Source: Burkholderia anthina
GTDB taxonomy: Bacteria; Pseudomonadota; Gammaproteobacteria; Burkholderiales; Burkholderiaceae
Length of the DNA: 64,000 nt
NCBI RefSeq assembly: GCF_902498995.1
Contig: NZ_CABVLY010000001.1
Coordinates: forward strand, 434,001 to 498,000
Reading direction: 5' to 3'
The notes beneath the pieces are model-generated. The model ran no database searches and was not told the origin of the DNA. It was given only the letters and a program-made list of their open reading frames with translations. Each line of letters opens with the position of its first letter. Position 1 is the stretch's first letter. Both the position numbers and the translations under genes were made by a program. Shown piece by piece: positions 25,651 through 35,395 of this stretch.

Positions 25651-25893
25651 ATGGCTCACGATGCCGACGCCAATCGGGCCGCCAAGCGCTGGCTCTGGCT
25701 GCTGGTAGTGCCGCTGATCGCGATGGTCTGGGTACCGTCGTACAGCAAGATCGAACCGCAATGGTTGGGTTTTCCGTTCTTCTATTGGTACCAGCTGCTC
25801 TGGGTGTTCATTAGCGCGGTGATCACCGCGTTCGTGTATCACAAGACCAAGAACGCGTGGAAGGCGAACGGCACGCAAGGAGGTGCGCGATGA
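25651..25893 (+). CDS. DUF3311-family small membrane subunit
   Basis: The 80-residue protein has two membrane helices, LLVVPLIAMVWVPSY near residue 18 and YQLLWVFISAVITAFVYH near 46, joined by a short aromatic loop with PQWLGFPFFYWYQ. DUF3311 proteins sit just before SSS-family symporters and are thought to be accessory subunits. Here the last codons overlap the symporter start by four bases (ATGA). GAGGAG precedes the ATG. Confidence 0.88.
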   Translation: MAHDADANRAAKRWLWLLVVPLIAMVWVPSYSKIEPQWLGFPFFYWYQLLWVFISAVITAFVYHKTKNAWKANGTQGGAR

Positions 25894-27440
25894 ATCTCGG
25901 CGCTACCTTCGTTTTCGTTCTCCTGTTCATCGGCGTCACGGTCCTCGGTTTTCTCGCCGCGAACTGGCGGCGCGGCGATCTCGCCCACCTCGACGAATGG
26001 GGCCTCGGCGGTCGCCGCTTCGGTACGATCGTCACGTGGTTCCTGCTCGGCGGCGACCTCTACACGGCCTATACGTTCGTCGCGGTGCCCGCGCTCGTGT
26101 TCGGCGCCGGCGCGATGGGCTTCTTTGCATTGCCGTACACGATCCTGATCTACCCGTTCGCGTTCGTCGTGTTCCCGAAACTGTGGAGCATCGCCAAGCG
26201 TCACGGCTACGTGACGGCCGCCGACTTCGTCAACGCACGCTATGGCAGCCGGATGCTCGCGCTCGCGATCGCGGTGACGGGCATCGTCGCGACGATGCCG
26301 TACATCGCGCTGCAGCTCGTCGGCATCGAAGTGGTGATCGGCGCGCTCGGTTTCGACACGACCGGCTTCGTCGGCGACCTGCCGCTCATCATCGCGTTTG
26401 CGATTCTTGCCGCGTACACGTACACGTCGGGGCTGCGCGCGCCGGCGATGATCGCGATCGTGAAGGACATCCTGATCTACATCACGATCGCCGCGGCGGT
26501 CATCGTGATCCCCGCGAAGCTCGGCGGCTTCGGGCACATCTTCGCGACGGTGCCGCCGGCGAAGCTGCTGCTGAAGGCACCTGATGCGATGAGCCTGAAC
26601 GGCTACAGTGCGTACGCGACCCTCGCGATCGGCTCCGCGCTCGCGCTGTTCCTGTATCCGCACTCGGTCACGGCGATCCTGTCGTCGTCGTCGGGCAACA
26701 CGATCCGCCGCAACATGGCGATGCTGCCCGCGTATTCGTTCGTGCTCGGCCTGCTCGCGCTGCTCGGCTACATGGCGCTCGCATCCGGCGTGAAGGACAT
26801 GCCGCAGTACGCGCCGTACTTCAAGGCGTTCGGCCCGAACTTCGCGGTGCCCGCGCTGTTCCTCAACTACTTCCCGTCGTGGTTCGTCGGTGTTGCGTTC
26901 GCGGCGATCGGCATCGGCGCGCTGGTGCCGGCGGCGATCATGTCGATCGCGGCCGCGAACCTGTACACGCGCAACATCCACCGCGAGTTCGTGAACCGCA
27001 ACATGACGCACGAGCAGGAGACGCACGTGGCGAAGCTCGTGTCGCTGATCGTGAAGGTCGGCGCGGTCGCGTTCATCCTCGGGCTGCCGCTGACCTATGC
27101 GATTCAGCTGCAGCTGCTCGGCGGGATCTGGATCATCCAGACGCTGCCGGCGATCGTGCTCGGCCTGTACACGCGCGTGCTCGACCATCGCGGCTTGCTG
27201 GTCGGCTGGGCCGCGGGCATCGTGTGCGGCACGTGGATGGCGATTTCGCTGAAGCTGGCCGGCTCGATCTTCACGATCCACCTGTTCGGCCTCGCGATTC
27301 CGGGCTACGCGGCCGTGTGGTCGCTGATCGTGAACCTGGTGGTGTCGGTGGTGGTGAGCGTGCTGGTGCGCGTGATGGGCATGGCGCATGCCGAGGACCG
27401 CACGCGACCGGAGGATTATCTCGACGTCGTCGAGAGCTGA
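25890..27440 (+). CDS. mctP: Sodium:solute symporter, monocarboxylate permease MctP-like
   Basis: The 516-residue inner-membrane protein shows about 13 hydrophobic helices with the SSS-family layout: GLGGRRFGTIVTWFLLGGDL near residue 34, YVTAADFVNARYGSRMLALA near 107 and a conserved YPHSVTAILSSSSGNTIRRN near 255. MctP relatives take up lactate, pyruvate and short organic acids, as well as alanine in rhizobia. AAGGAGGTGCGCG immediately precedes the ATG and the frame overlaps the DUF3311 gene, so the pair is translated together. A bidirectional terminator follows. Confidence 0.88.
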   Translation: MNLGATFVFVLLFIGVTVLGFLAANWRRGDLAHLDEWGLGGRRFGTIVTWFLLGGDLYTAYTFVAVPALVFGAGAMGFFALPYTILIYPFAFVVFPKLWSIAKRHGYVTAADFVNARYGSRMLALAIAVTGIVATMPYIALQLVGIEVVIGALGFDTTGFVGDLPLIIAFAILAAYTYTSGLRAPAMIAIVKDILIYITIAAAVIVIPAKLGGFGHIFATVPPAKLLLKAPDAMSLNGYSAYATLAIGSALALFLYPHSVTAILSSSSGNTIRRNMAMLPAYSFVLGLLALLGYMALASGVKDMPQYAPYFKAFGPNFAVPALFLNYFPSWFVGVAFAAIGIGALVPAAIMSIAAANLYTRNIHREFVNRNMTHEQETHVAKLVSLIVKVGAVAFILGLPLTYAIQLQLLGGIWIIQTLPAIVLGLYTRVLDHRGLLVGWAAGIVCGTWMAISLKLAGSIFTIHLFGLAIPGYAAVWSLIVNLVVSVVVSVLVRVMGMAHAEDRTRPEDYLDVVES

Positions 27441-27471
27441 TCGGCCTACCTTCTGCGGCAGTTTCGACCCG

Positions 27472-27500
27472 ACGCCCGCGACGCAAGTCGCGGGCGTTTT
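27472..27500. terminator. Bidirectional terminator between mctP and the VOC gene
   Basis: An 11-base perfect stem ACGCCCGCGAC/GTCGCGGGCGT with a GCAA tetraloop is followed by TTTT. It lies between convergent genes and probably ends the mctP transcript; the A-poor left side makes termination from the other direction weaker. Confidence 0.85.
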
Positions 27501-27516
27501 GCTTGGTGCGCGGGTG

Positions 27517-27972
27517 TTACTGGCCCGCGCGCTTTGCGAGATCGTCGCGTTGCGACAGGTCTTCGACGTTGACCATCCAGTGCACGCCGAAACGGTCCTT
27601 CGCCATCCCGAAGCCGAGCGCCCAGAACGTCTTGCCGAACGGCATCGTCACTTCGCCGCCGTCGGCGAGCGCATCGAACAGCTTCCGGCCTTCGTCGACC
27701 GTCGCCGGGTTCAGCGACAGCGAATAACCCGCGTGCGCGCCACCGTCCGGCTGGCTGCAGTCGCCGTCCGAGCACATGATCATCGACTCGCCGATCGTGA
27801 AGCTCGCATGCATCACCTTGTCGCTCATCTCCGGCGACATCGGGTAATCGGGATTCGGCGGCGCATCCTTGAAGTGCATCTTGAACATCGTCTTCGCGCC
27901 GAGCGCCTTTTCGTAGAACTGAAGGGCTTCTTCCGCGCGGCCGTAGAACGTCAGATACGGTTGGACTTGCAT
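27517..27972 (-). CDS. PhnB-like VOC-superfamily protein
   Basis: The 151-residue protein fits the PhnB/3-demethylubiquinone-like VOC group: VQPYLTFYGRAEEALQFYEK at the start, ALGAKTMFKMHFKDAP, the glycine-rich SLSLNPATVDEGRKLFDAL in the middle, and FGMAKDRFGVHWMVN near 130, which ends the second module. Members have no settled function despite the phosphonate-derived name. The ATG at 27972 has a GGAGA site. It stands alone between terminators. Confidence 0.87.
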   Translation of the reverse strand: MQVQPYLTFYGRAEEALQFYEKALGAKTMFKMHFKDAPPNPDYPMSPEMSDKVMHASFTIGESMIMCSDGDCSQPDGGAHAGYSLSLNPATVDEGRKLFDALADGGEVTMPFGKTFWALGFGMAKDRFGVHWMVNVEDLSQRDDLAKRAGQ

Positions 27973-28106
27973 CGTTGTCTCCTGTGGACCGGGCAGGCGC
28001 GTCGGCGCCGGCTCGGGTATATCCAAGATTGACCGGGAAGAGCGCACCGGGACGCGGCCGGCGCACTCGTGACGTGGATTGTAGTGCGCGCGCTTGACGC
28101 TGGAAT

Positions 28107-28145
28107 GAAAAATAAAACGGCCGCGAACACAGGGTTCGCGGCCGT
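28107..28145 (-). terminator. Rho-independent terminator after tal
   Basis: On the minus strand a 12-base stem (arms ACGGCCGCGAAC and GTTCGCGGCCGT, five-base loop) is followed by TTTATTTTTC. It lies 76-114 bases beyond the transaldolase stop and is the only strong terminator available to it. Confidence 0.85.
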
Positions 28146-28166
28146 CGGCAATGCTTGCTGACGCCT

Positions 28167-28198
28167 GTTGTCAGTGCTGCTGACAGCTCAACTGACAG
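28167..28198. repeat. Short 12-base-period repeat in the tal 3' region
   Basis: GTTGTCAG (28167), GCTGACAG (28179) and ACTGACAG (28191) recur every 12 bases between the tal stop and its terminator. The first is complementary to the other two, so alternative small hairpins can form. No function is evident. Confidence 0.35.
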
Positions 28199-28220
28199 CG
28201 GCAGGCGCGGGCTGCGCGAT

Positions 28221-29174
28221 TCAGCGCAGCGCGTCGATCAGCTTCTCGAGCTTCACCGCGTCGGCGGCGAACACGCGAATGCCTTCGGAAAGTTTTTCCG
28301 TCGCCATCGCTTCGTCGTTCAGCTGGAAGCGGAACGATGCCTCGTCGATCGCGACGCGCTCGGCCGGCTTGTCGTGCAGCGCGTCCGGCGACAGCTTGCG
28401 CGCCACCGTGTCGGTGCTGTCCTGCAGCTTCTGCAGCAAATCGGGGCTGATCGTCAGCAGGTCGCAGCCCGCGAGTTCGGTGATCTGGCTCGTCGTGCGG
28501 AAGCTCGCACCCATCACTTCGGTGTGGTAGCCGAACGTCTTGTAGTACGTGTAGATGCGGCGCACCGACTGCACGCCCGGATCGTTCGCACCGCCGTTCT
28601 TCGCTTCATCCCAGTCGGCGCCGGCCTGCTTCTTGTACCAGTCGTAGATGCGGCCGACGAACGGCGAAATCAGCTGCGCGCCGGCTTCCGCGCACGCGGC
28701 GGCCTGCACCAGCGAGAAAAGCAGGGTCATGTTGCACTTGATCTCTTCCTTCTGCAGCACTTCGGCCGCGCGAATGCCTTCCCACGTCGACGCGAGCTTG
28801 ATCAGGATGCGCTCGCGGCCGATGCCGGCGGCTTCGTACAGCTTGATGAGTTCGCGGCCCTTGTCGATCGAGCGCGGCGTGTCGAACGACAGGCGCGCGT
28901 CGACCTCGGTCGACACGCGGCCCGGGATCAGCTTCAGGATCTCGGTGCCGAATGCGATCAGCAGGCGGTCGATGATGAAGTCGGTGCTTTCGTTGCGATG
29001 ATCGCGGACGGTTTTCTCGAGGATCGGCTTGTACGCATCCTTCTGGACGGCCTTCAGGATCAGCGACGGGTTCGTGGTCGCGTCCTGCGGCTTGTATTGC
29101 GCAAGCTGCTGGAAATCGCCCGTGTCGGCGACGACGGTCGTGTACTGCTTCAGCTGGTCGAGTGCGGTAGTCAT
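28221..29174 (-). CDS. tal: Transaldolase
   Basis: The 317-residue cytosolic enzyme of the non-oxidative pentose phosphate pathway moves a dihydroxyacetone unit between sugar phosphates. It begins with the conserved [19 protein letters not shown] and has [12 protein letters not shown] near residue 33. The Schiff-base lysine is in [15 protein letters not shown] near residue 130, and [19 protein letters not shown] near 155 completes the active-site barrel. Length fits subfamily 1 (TalB type). No clear ribosome-binding site precedes the ATG. It is expressed alone, with a terminator downstream. Confidence 0.96.
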   Translation of the reverse strand: MTTALDQLKQYTTVVADTGDFQQLAQYKPQDATTNPSLILKAVQKDAYKPILEKTVRDHRNESTDFIIDRLLIAFGTEILKLIPGRVSTEVDARLSFDTPRSIDKGRELIKLYEAAGIGRERILIKLASTWEGIRAAEVLQKEEIKCNMTLLFSLVQAAACAEAGAQLISPFVGRIYDWYKKQAGADWDEAKNGGANDPGVQSVRRIYTYYKTFGYHTEVMGASFRTTSQITELAGCDLLTISPDLLQKLQDSTDTVARKLSPDALHDKPAERVAIDEASFRFQLNDEAMATEKLSEGIRVFAADAVKLEKLIDALR

Positions 29175-29342
29175 GGCGATTCGGGAGGAGGGCGCGGGGC
29201 GCCGGGGTTCTCACGGGCCGCGCGAGCGCGGCAGCGAAGCGAGGCGGCGCCGGGCACCGCCTCCGATCCATCATTTTAGGCCCGATTCGTGTCGCGCACG
29301 TTTTGGCATGCCGCCGGTGCGGCAGGCCTCCGCTGTACGGGG

Positions 29343-30554
29343 CTAGGCGGGACGACGCGCGTTCAGGATCACCTGCGTGACGATCCCCGCGACGAGCCCC
29401 CAGAACGCCGAGCCGATCGACAGCAGCGTGAGGCCCGAAGCCGTGACCATGAACGTGACCAGCGCGGCTTCGCGCTGCTTCACGTCCTGCATCGCGTTCG
29501 CGAGCCCGCTCATGATCGAGCCGAACAGCGCGAGCGCGGCGACCGAGACGACGAGCGCCTTTGGCAGCGCGGCGAACAGCGCGGCGATCGTCGCGCCGAA
29601 GATCCCGGCAATCAGATAGAAGGTGCCGCACCACACGGCGGCCGTGTAGCGCTTCGCGTGATCTTCATGTGCTTCGGGGCCCGTGCAGATCGCGGCCGTG
29701 ATCGCCGCGAGGTTCACGCCGTGCGAGCCGAACGGCGCGAGCAGCAGCGATGCGAGGCCGGTGGTCGCGATCAGCGGCGACGAAGGCGTCCGATAGCCGT
29801 CCGCGCGCAGCACCGCGATGCCCGGCACGTTCTGCGACGCCATCGCGACGACGAACAGCGGAATGCCGATGCTGACGATCGACGCGACCGAGAACGCGGG
29901 CATCGTGAACACGGGCTGCGCGAGCGCGATGTGGAAACGGCTGAAGTCGAGCAGGCCGAGGCCGCCGGCCACCGCGGTGCCGACGATCAGCGTCGTGACG
30001 ATCGCATAGCGCGGCGCGAGCCGCTTGACGATCAGGTACGTGAAGAACATCGCGAGCACGAGTGCCGTCTGGAACTGCGCGGCGCGGAAGATCTCGATAC
30101 CGATCTCGAACAGGATGCCCGCGAGCAACGCGGCTGCGATGCCGGCCGGAATCCGCCGCATCAGCGTGTCGAACAGGCCGCTCACGCCGACGGCCGTCAG
30201 CAGCAGCGCGCATACGACGAACGCGCCGATCGCGTCGGGGTAGGGCACGCCGGGCAACGACGCGATCAGCAGCGCGGCGCCGGGCGTCGACCACGCGACG
30301 ACCACCGGCGCGCGAAAGCGCAGCGACAGCCCGATCGTCGTCAGCGCCATGCCGATCGACAGCGCCCAGATCCACGACGAGATCTGCGCGTCGGTGAGGT
30401 GCGCGGCGCGGCCGGCCTGGAACATCAGCACGAGCGAGCTCGTGTAGCCCGTCATCATCGCGACGAAGCCGGCGACGAGCGCGGACACGGACGTATCGTT
30501 GAAAAAGCGGCGGCCGCCGGCGCGGCCAGCGCTCGCGGTGGGCGAGGAATTCAT
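29343..30554 (-). CDS. BenE-family benzoate/H+ symporter-like transporter
   Basis: The 403-residue protein has about 12 hydrophobic helices. BenE signatures include GYTSSLVLMFQAGRAAHLT near residue 36, APVVVAWSTPGAALL near 80, and APFGSHGVNLAAITAAICTG near 270. Characterised members import benzoate by proton symport, but no benzoate degradation genes are nearby, so the substrate is uncertain. The start has a GGAG site. It lies downstream of nothing obvious and 168 bases upstream of tal on the same strand. Confidence 0.85.
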   Translation of the reverse strand: MNSSPTASAGRAGGRRFFNDTSVSALVAGFVAMMTGYTSSLVLMFQAGRAAHLTDAQISSWIWALSIGMALTTIGLSLRFRAPVVVAWSTPGAALLIASLPGVPYPDAIGAFVVCALLLTAVGVSGLFDTLMRRIPAGIAAALLAGILFEIGIEIFRAAQFQTALVLAMFFTYLIVKRLAPRYAIVTTLIVGTAVAGGLGLLDFSRFHIALAQPVFTMPAFSVASIVSIGIPLFVVAMASQNVPGIAVLRADGYRTPSSPLIATTGLASLLLAPFGSHGVNLAAITAAICTGPEAHEDHAKRYTAAVWCGTFYLIAGIFGATIAALFAALPKALVVSVAALALFGSIMSGLANAMQDVKQREAALVTFMVTASGLTLLSIGSAFWGLVAGIVTQVILNARRPA

Positions 30555-30614
30555 GCTATCTCCGGGGGGAGGCCGCTCGGACGCGGCCTTCGTGTCTGCA
30601 GGGTGGGTTCGTTG

Positions 30615-31790
30615 TTATTTGCTGAGCGCGCGCATCGCGGTTTCGAGGCCCGCGAGCGTAAGCGGATACATGCGCTGGCCGAGCAGGTCGCGGATCGCCG
30701 CGACCGATTGCCGGTATTCCCATAGCCGCTCGGGCTCGGGGTTCAGCCATGCATGATGGGGGAACTGGTCGGCGAGGCGGCGCAGCCACACGGCGCCGGC
30801 TTCCGGATTGTTGTATTCGACCGACCCGCCGGGCTGCAGCACCTCGTACGGGCTCATCGTCGCATCGCCGACGAAGATCAGCTTGTAGTCCGGCGTGAAC
30901 TTGTGCAGCACGTCCCACGTCGCGGTGCGCTCCGAGTGACGGCGGCGGTTGTTCTTCCACAGATGGTCGTACACGCAGTTGTGGAAGTAGTAGAACTCCA
31001 GGTGCTTGAACTCGGCCTTCGCGGCGGAGAACAGCTCCTCGGTGCGCTTGATGTGGTCGTCCATCGAGCCGCCGACGTCGAGCAGCATCAGCACCTTCAC
31101 GTTGTTGTGGCGCTCGGGCACCATCCGCAGGTCGAGCCAGCCGGCATTCGCGGCCGTGCTGCGGATCGTGCCGGGCAGGTCGAGCTCTTCGGCCGCGCCT
31201 TCGCGCGCGAAGCGGCGCAGCCGCCGCAACGCGACCTTGATGTTGCGCGTGCCGATCTCGACCGAATCGTCGTAGTCGCGGTATGCGCGTGCCTCCCACA
31301 CCTTGACCGCGGTGCGGTTGCCGTTCGACGGGCCGCCGATGCGCATGCCTTCGGGGTTGTAGCCGCCGTGCCCGAACGGCGACGTGCCGCCGGTGCCGAT
31401 CCACTTGTTGCCGCCTTCGTGGCGCTCCTTCTGCTCGTCGAGCAGCTCCTTCAGGCGCTCCATCAGCTTGTCGAGCCCGCCCATCGCGTCGATCTGCGCT
31501 TTTTCCTCCGGCGACAGCTCGCGCTCGAGGCGCTTCTCGAGCCAGTCGAGCGGAATGTCGAACGCGTCGGACGGCAGCGCGGACACGCCATGGAAATATG
31601 CGCCGAACGCCTGGTCGAACTTGTCGAAATACTGCTCGTCCTTGACGAGCGTCATCCGCGCGAGGAAGTAGAACGCGTCGATCGACGGCGAGATCAGCCC
31701 GGCCTTCAGCGATTCGAGCAGCGTCAGGTATTCCTTCACCGAGACGGGCAGCTTGGCTGCGCGCAGCGCGTAGAAGAAATTGAGCAGCAT
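30615..31790 (-). CDS. VWA-domain protein (CoxE-like), partner of MoxR ATPase
   Basis: The 391-residue protein has an N-terminal helical region and a C-terminal von Willebrand A domain. The metal-site motif reads MLLDVGGSMDDH near residue 215, so the usual DxSxS is DxGxS. Later motifs include FHNCVYDHLW and FVGDATMSPYE. No signal peptide or membrane helix is seen, so it should be cytosolic. MoxR/VWA pairs act as chaperone-like devices that mature metalloenzymes or remodel membrane complexes. The MoxR gene lies 21 bases upstream on the same strand. Confidence 0.88.
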   Translation of the reverse strand: MLLNFFYALRAAKLPVSVKEYLTLLESLKAGLISPSIDAFYFLARMTLVKDEQYFDKFDQAFGAYFHGVSALPSDAFDIPLDWLEKRLERELSPEEKAQIDAMGGLDKLMERLKELLDEQKERHEGGNKWIGTGGTSPFGHGGYNPEGMRIGGPSNGNRTAVKVWEARAYRDYDDSVEIGTRNIKVALRRLRRFAREGAAEELDLPGTIRSTAANAGWLDLRMVPERHNNVKVLMLLDVGGSMDDHIKRTEELFSAAKAEFKHLEFYYFHNCVYDHLWKNNRRRHSERTATWDVLHKFTPDYKLIFVGDATMSPYEVLQPGGSVEYNNPEAGAVWLRRLADQFPHHAWLNPEPERLWEYRQSVAAIRDLLGQRMYPLTLAGLETAMRALSK

Positions 31791-31811
31791 GGCCGGGCCT
31801 TCGCGGGTGGG

Positions 31812-32654
<843 letters not shown>

Positions 32655-32791
32655 GGCGGCGCTCTTCTTAATCGCAAAAAAACCCAGTATAAGTCAGAAG
32701 GGCTGTCCGGTTCGGCCGGGCCCGCGTATCGTTGCGGGGTTGCGGCGGGGTGGACCGGGGCGCCATATGGACGCGTTCCCCGCCGACGCGG

Positions 32792-32797
32792 TACAAT
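32792..32797 (+). promoter_or_regulatory. Candidate -10 box for the cytochrome c pair
   Basis: CGGTACAAT ending in a TACAAT hexamer lies about 102 bases before the first cytochrome start. The leader that follows contains GGCC-T8-GGCC. No clear -35 was found. Confidence 0.4.
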
Positions 32798-32898
32798 CTG
32801 GCCGTTTTTTTTGGCCTGCGTGGCGATCCGATAAGCAAAACGGCGCGGGCCGTTGCCGCTTCGGCGCCAGTTTCCCCTCAAGCTAGGTTACAAGAGCT

Positions 32899-33258
32899 AT
32901 GAACAAATTCGTCGGCAAACACGTCGTTGTCGCAGCGCTCGTGGCGCTCGCGGGCAGCGCGCAGGCGGCCGGTGTGGTCGGCAACCCGAAGGACGGAGCG
33001 GGCAAGGCCGCCATGTGCATCGGTTGCCACGGCATCCAGGATTACCGCGCAGCCTATCCGGAGGTCTACCGGGTACCCGTCCTCGGCGGCCAGAACCAGC
33101 AATACCTCGAGAACGCGCTGAAGGCCTACCGCAAGAAGGATCGTCACTTCCCGTCGATGAACGCGGTCGCCGGTTCGCTGACGGATCAGGACATCGCGGA
33201 TCTGGCGGCCTACTATGCCGCCCAGAAGGTCGACTCGAAGGACAATCCCTACAAGTAA
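32899..33258 (+). CDS. Class I cytochrome c, first of a tandem pair
   Basis: The 119-residue periplasmic protein has a Sec signal peptide (MNKFVGKHVVVAALVALAGS, cleavage near AQA) and one covalent haem site MCIGCHG near residue 38. The rest, PVLGGQNQQYLENALKAYRK, then HFPSMNAVAG with the probable methionine ligand, and a closing DIADLAAYYAAQ helix, matches cytochrome c553/c4-like modules. It probably shuttles electrons to a terminal oxidase. The second cytochrome follows after 40 bases. Confidence 0.92.
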   Translation: MNKFVGKHVVVAALVALAGSAQAAGVVGNPKDGAGKAAMCIGCHGIQDYRAAYPEVYRVPVLGGQNQQYLENALKAYRKKDRHFPSMNAVAGSLTDQDIADLAAYYAAQKVDSKDNPYK

Positions 33259-33298
33259 AGCGCGCGCCGCCGATCTCACCGGCGGGACAGGAGCATTC

Positions 33299-33655
33299 AT
33301 GAACAACGCATTCAAGACGGCGGCGGTTGTACTGGCGGCCGGCCTCGCGATCGGTACCGCGCATGCGGCGGACACGTCGAAGGGCAAGGATCTGGTCGAA
33401 TCGCACAACTGCGCGGCCTGCCACGGCGCGCAGCTGAACCAGCCGATCAACGCCGAATATCCGCGCCTCGCGGGCCAGCACGCCGACTACCTCGTCTGGG
33501 CGATGCGCCAGTACCAGATGGGCCTGACCAACCCGCTGCTCGGTCGCAACAACGCGATCATGCAGGCACAGGTCCAGAACCTGTCGGTCAGCGACATGAA
33601 GGACATCGCGGCCTACATCGAGTCGCTCAAGGGTGACCTCGTGTTCAAGAAGTAA
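33299..33655 (+). CDS. Class I cytochrome c, second of a tandem pair
   Basis: The 118-residue protein again has a signal peptide (cleavage near GTAHA, residue 23), one haem motif HNCAACHGAQ near residue 38, and the module YPRLAGQHADYLVWAMRQYQ with a later NAIMQAQVQNLS methionine segment and a DIAAYIESL helix. The shared order of motifs shows it is a paralogue of the preceding cytochrome. CAGGAG precedes the ATG at 33299. A strong terminator follows 30 bases after the stop. Confidence 0.92.
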   Translation: MNNAFKTAAVVLAAGLAIGTAHAADTSKGKDLVESHNCAACHGAQLNQPINAEYPRLAGQHADYLVWAMRQYQMGLTNPLLGRNNAIMQAQVQNLSVSDMKDIAAYIESLKGDLVFKK

Positions 33656-33684
33656 GCGCGGCGGGCCTTGCCGGCACGCGCAGC

Positions 33685-33715
33685 AAAAATACCCCGCGCG
33701 GCGGGGTATTTTTTT
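33685..33715. terminator. Bidirectional terminator after the cytochrome genes
   Basis: The stem AAAAATACCCCGC/GCGGGGTATTTTT with a GCG loop has A and T tracts on both sides. It ends the cytochrome transcript on the plus strand and can also end the convergent DUF1841 transcript. Confidence 0.92.
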
Positions 33716-33751
33716 GTCCGCGTTTTTGTCGGCGGCCCGGCGCGGCGGCGC

Positions 33752-34186
33752 TCAGTCGCGCGATGCGCGACGCAGGATGCGTTGCAGGTATGCGTCCGTA
33801 TCGGGCGGCGTGCCGGTGCGCTGCGCGTCCCAGATCGTCTCGCCGAGGCATTCCATGATCACGTGCTGCGCTTCGTGCGTCGAATCGAGCTTCGCGGCCA
33901 GCTTGTCGTGCGCGGCGCGGATGCCGGGCGGCTGGTCGATCGACAGCTGCTCGCTGATCGCGAGGTGCATCGACAGGTGCAGGAACGGGTTCGTGCGGCC
34001 TTCCTCGGGCGTATAGTTGCGCGCGGCGGCGCCGTCGGCGTCCGCGAGGTCGGCGTGATATTCGGGGTGCTCGACGATCCAGTCGGCCGCCATCGCTTCC
34101 AGCGGCGTCAGGATCTCGCCGGCGCGCTGCTTGCGCCAGGTTTCGGTGAAAAAGCGGCGGACTTCGTCGCGACTCGGATTGAACAT
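33752..34186 (-). CDS. DUF1841-family protein
   Basis: The 144-residue soluble protein matches the betaproteobacterial DUF1841 family: FNPSRDEVRRFFTETWRKQR at the start, LTPLEAMAADWIVEHPEYH near 34, TNPFLHLSMHLAISEQLSID near 70, and CLGETIWDAQRTGTPPDTDA near 115. The two central histidines and the acidic residues around them are typical but unexplained. The function is unknown. The ATG at 34186 gives the family length. Confidence 0.88.
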   Translation of the reverse strand: MFNPSRDEVRRFFTETWRKQRAGEILTPLEAMAADWIVEHPEYHADLADADGAAARNYTPEEGRTNPFLHLSMHLAISEQLSIDQPPGIRAAHDKLAAKLDSTHEAQHVIMECLGETIWDAQRTGTPPDTDAYLQRILRRASRD

Positions 34187-34361
34187 GGTGGGGAAACGTC
34201 GTGATTCGGGCGGCGTCATGCCGCGTCGGGCATTGTACGCCGGGTCGTCGCGCGGCGCTGGCGGTGGCCGCGCCGCGCGACGGGTAAGCGCCGACTAGGC
34301 TGCCGGCCGCCGCGCCGGTACACTCCGACGACATCCGTCGACGCGCTCGCGCCGTTTCATC

Positions 34362-35291
34362 ATGTCCGCTACCGCCCGCTCACCGTCCGCCGCGCTGCAA
34401 GGCGCGCTCTATGTCGCGCTGTCCGCCGTCGCGTTCGGCGCGATGGCGATCTTCGGCCGCTATGCCTATGCGGCAGGCGTCGACGTGCTCGGCTTGCTGA
34501 TCGTGCGCTTCGCGATCGGCGGCGCGGTGCTCGCCGCGATTGCCCGCCACCGCCGCGTCGCATGGCCGCGCGGCCGCGCGCTCGTGCCGCTCGTCGCGAT
34601 GGGGGCGCTCGGCTACGTCGGACAGTCGTTCTGCTACTTCAGTGCGCTCCAGCATGCGCAGGCGAGCCTCGTCGCGCTGCTGCTGTACCTGTATCCGGCC
34701 TTCGTCACGCTGCTGGCCGCGTGGTGGCTCGGCGAGCGCCTCACGCGCGCGAAGGCCGTCGCGCTCGTGCTCTGCGTCGCCGGTTCCGCGCTGATGGTCG
34801 GCGGCGGCCACGGCGAGCCGCTCGGCATCGCGCTCGCGCTGGCGGCCGCGGTGATCTATTCGCTGTACATCGTCGGCGGCACGAAGGCGACGCGCGGCGT
34901 CGATCCGCGCGCGACCACCGCGATCGTCTGCCTGTCGGCGACCGCGACGCTCGTCGCGATCGCGCTCGTGCGGACCACGCTGTTCGGCGCGCCGCCGCGC
35001 TGGCCGGAAACGGCCGGCGGCTGGGCGGCGATGCTCGCGATCGCGCTGGTGTCGACGGTCGCGGCGATGCTCGCGTTCTTCGCCGGGCTCGAGCGGCTGG
35101 GCGCGGCCCGCACGTCGATGCTGTCGACGCTCGAACCGGTCGTGACGGTCGCGCTTGCGGCACTGCTGTTCGGCGAAGCGCTGTCGCCGCTGCAGTGGGC
35201 GGGCGGCGTCGCGGTTCTCGCGGCCGTGCTGGCGCTCGTGCGCGCGGGCGGCGCGGCAGCCGACGACGCGACCGCGACGTCGAACGCGTAG
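34362..35291 (+). CDS. EamA/DMT-family transporter
   Basis: The 309-residue protein has ten predicted helices in two EamA repeats. Repeat 1 has LYVALSAVAFGAMAIFGRYA and ALQHAQASLVALLLYLYPAF; repeat 2 has ALAAAVIYSLYIVGG and SMLSTLEPVVTVALAALLFG. It is unrelated in context to the EamA protein at 16972. The substrate is unknown. It is convergent with nth and separated from it by a hairpin lacking a T tract. Confidence 0.87.
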   Translation: MSATARSPSAALQGALYVALSAVAFGAMAIFGRYAYAAGVDVLGLLIVRFAIGGAVLAAIARHRRVAWPRGRALVPLVAMGALGYVGQSFCYFSALQHAQASLVALLLYLYPAFVTLLAAWWLGERLTRAKAVALVLCVAGSALMVGGGHGEPLGIALALAAAVIYSLYIVGGTKATRGVDPRATTAIVCLSATATLVAIALVRTTLFGAPPRWPETAGGWAAMLAIALVSTVAAMLAFFAGLERLGAARTSMLSTLEPVVTVALAALLFGEALSPLQWAGGVAVLAAVLALVRAGGAAADDATATSNA

Positions 35292-35318
35292 CGGGAAAGG
35301 AGCGGGGAAGGGCAACAC

Positions 35319-35345
35319 CGCAGGCGCCGCAACGGGGCCTGCGGA
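35319..35345. terminator. Possible hairpin between convergent EamA and nth genes
   Basis: CCGCAGGC/GCCTGCGG forms an eight-base stem with an 11-base loop in the 104-base gap between convergent genes. There is no U tract, so intrinsic termination is doubtful. Confidence 0.35.
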
Positions 35346-35395
35346 TCGTACCGTACGCGGCCCGGCCGGTGCGGTGTGTCAGCCGTGGCCGGCGT

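Noticed and set aside
27517..27972. Role in phosphonate metabolism from the PhnB-like name
   Set aside because: No phn genes are in the window and the name is historical; members of this VOC group have no shown phosphonate role.
28147..28220. Small RNA or riboswitch in the tal downstream region
   Set aside because: Only short repeats are seen, with no promoter or known aptamer pattern.
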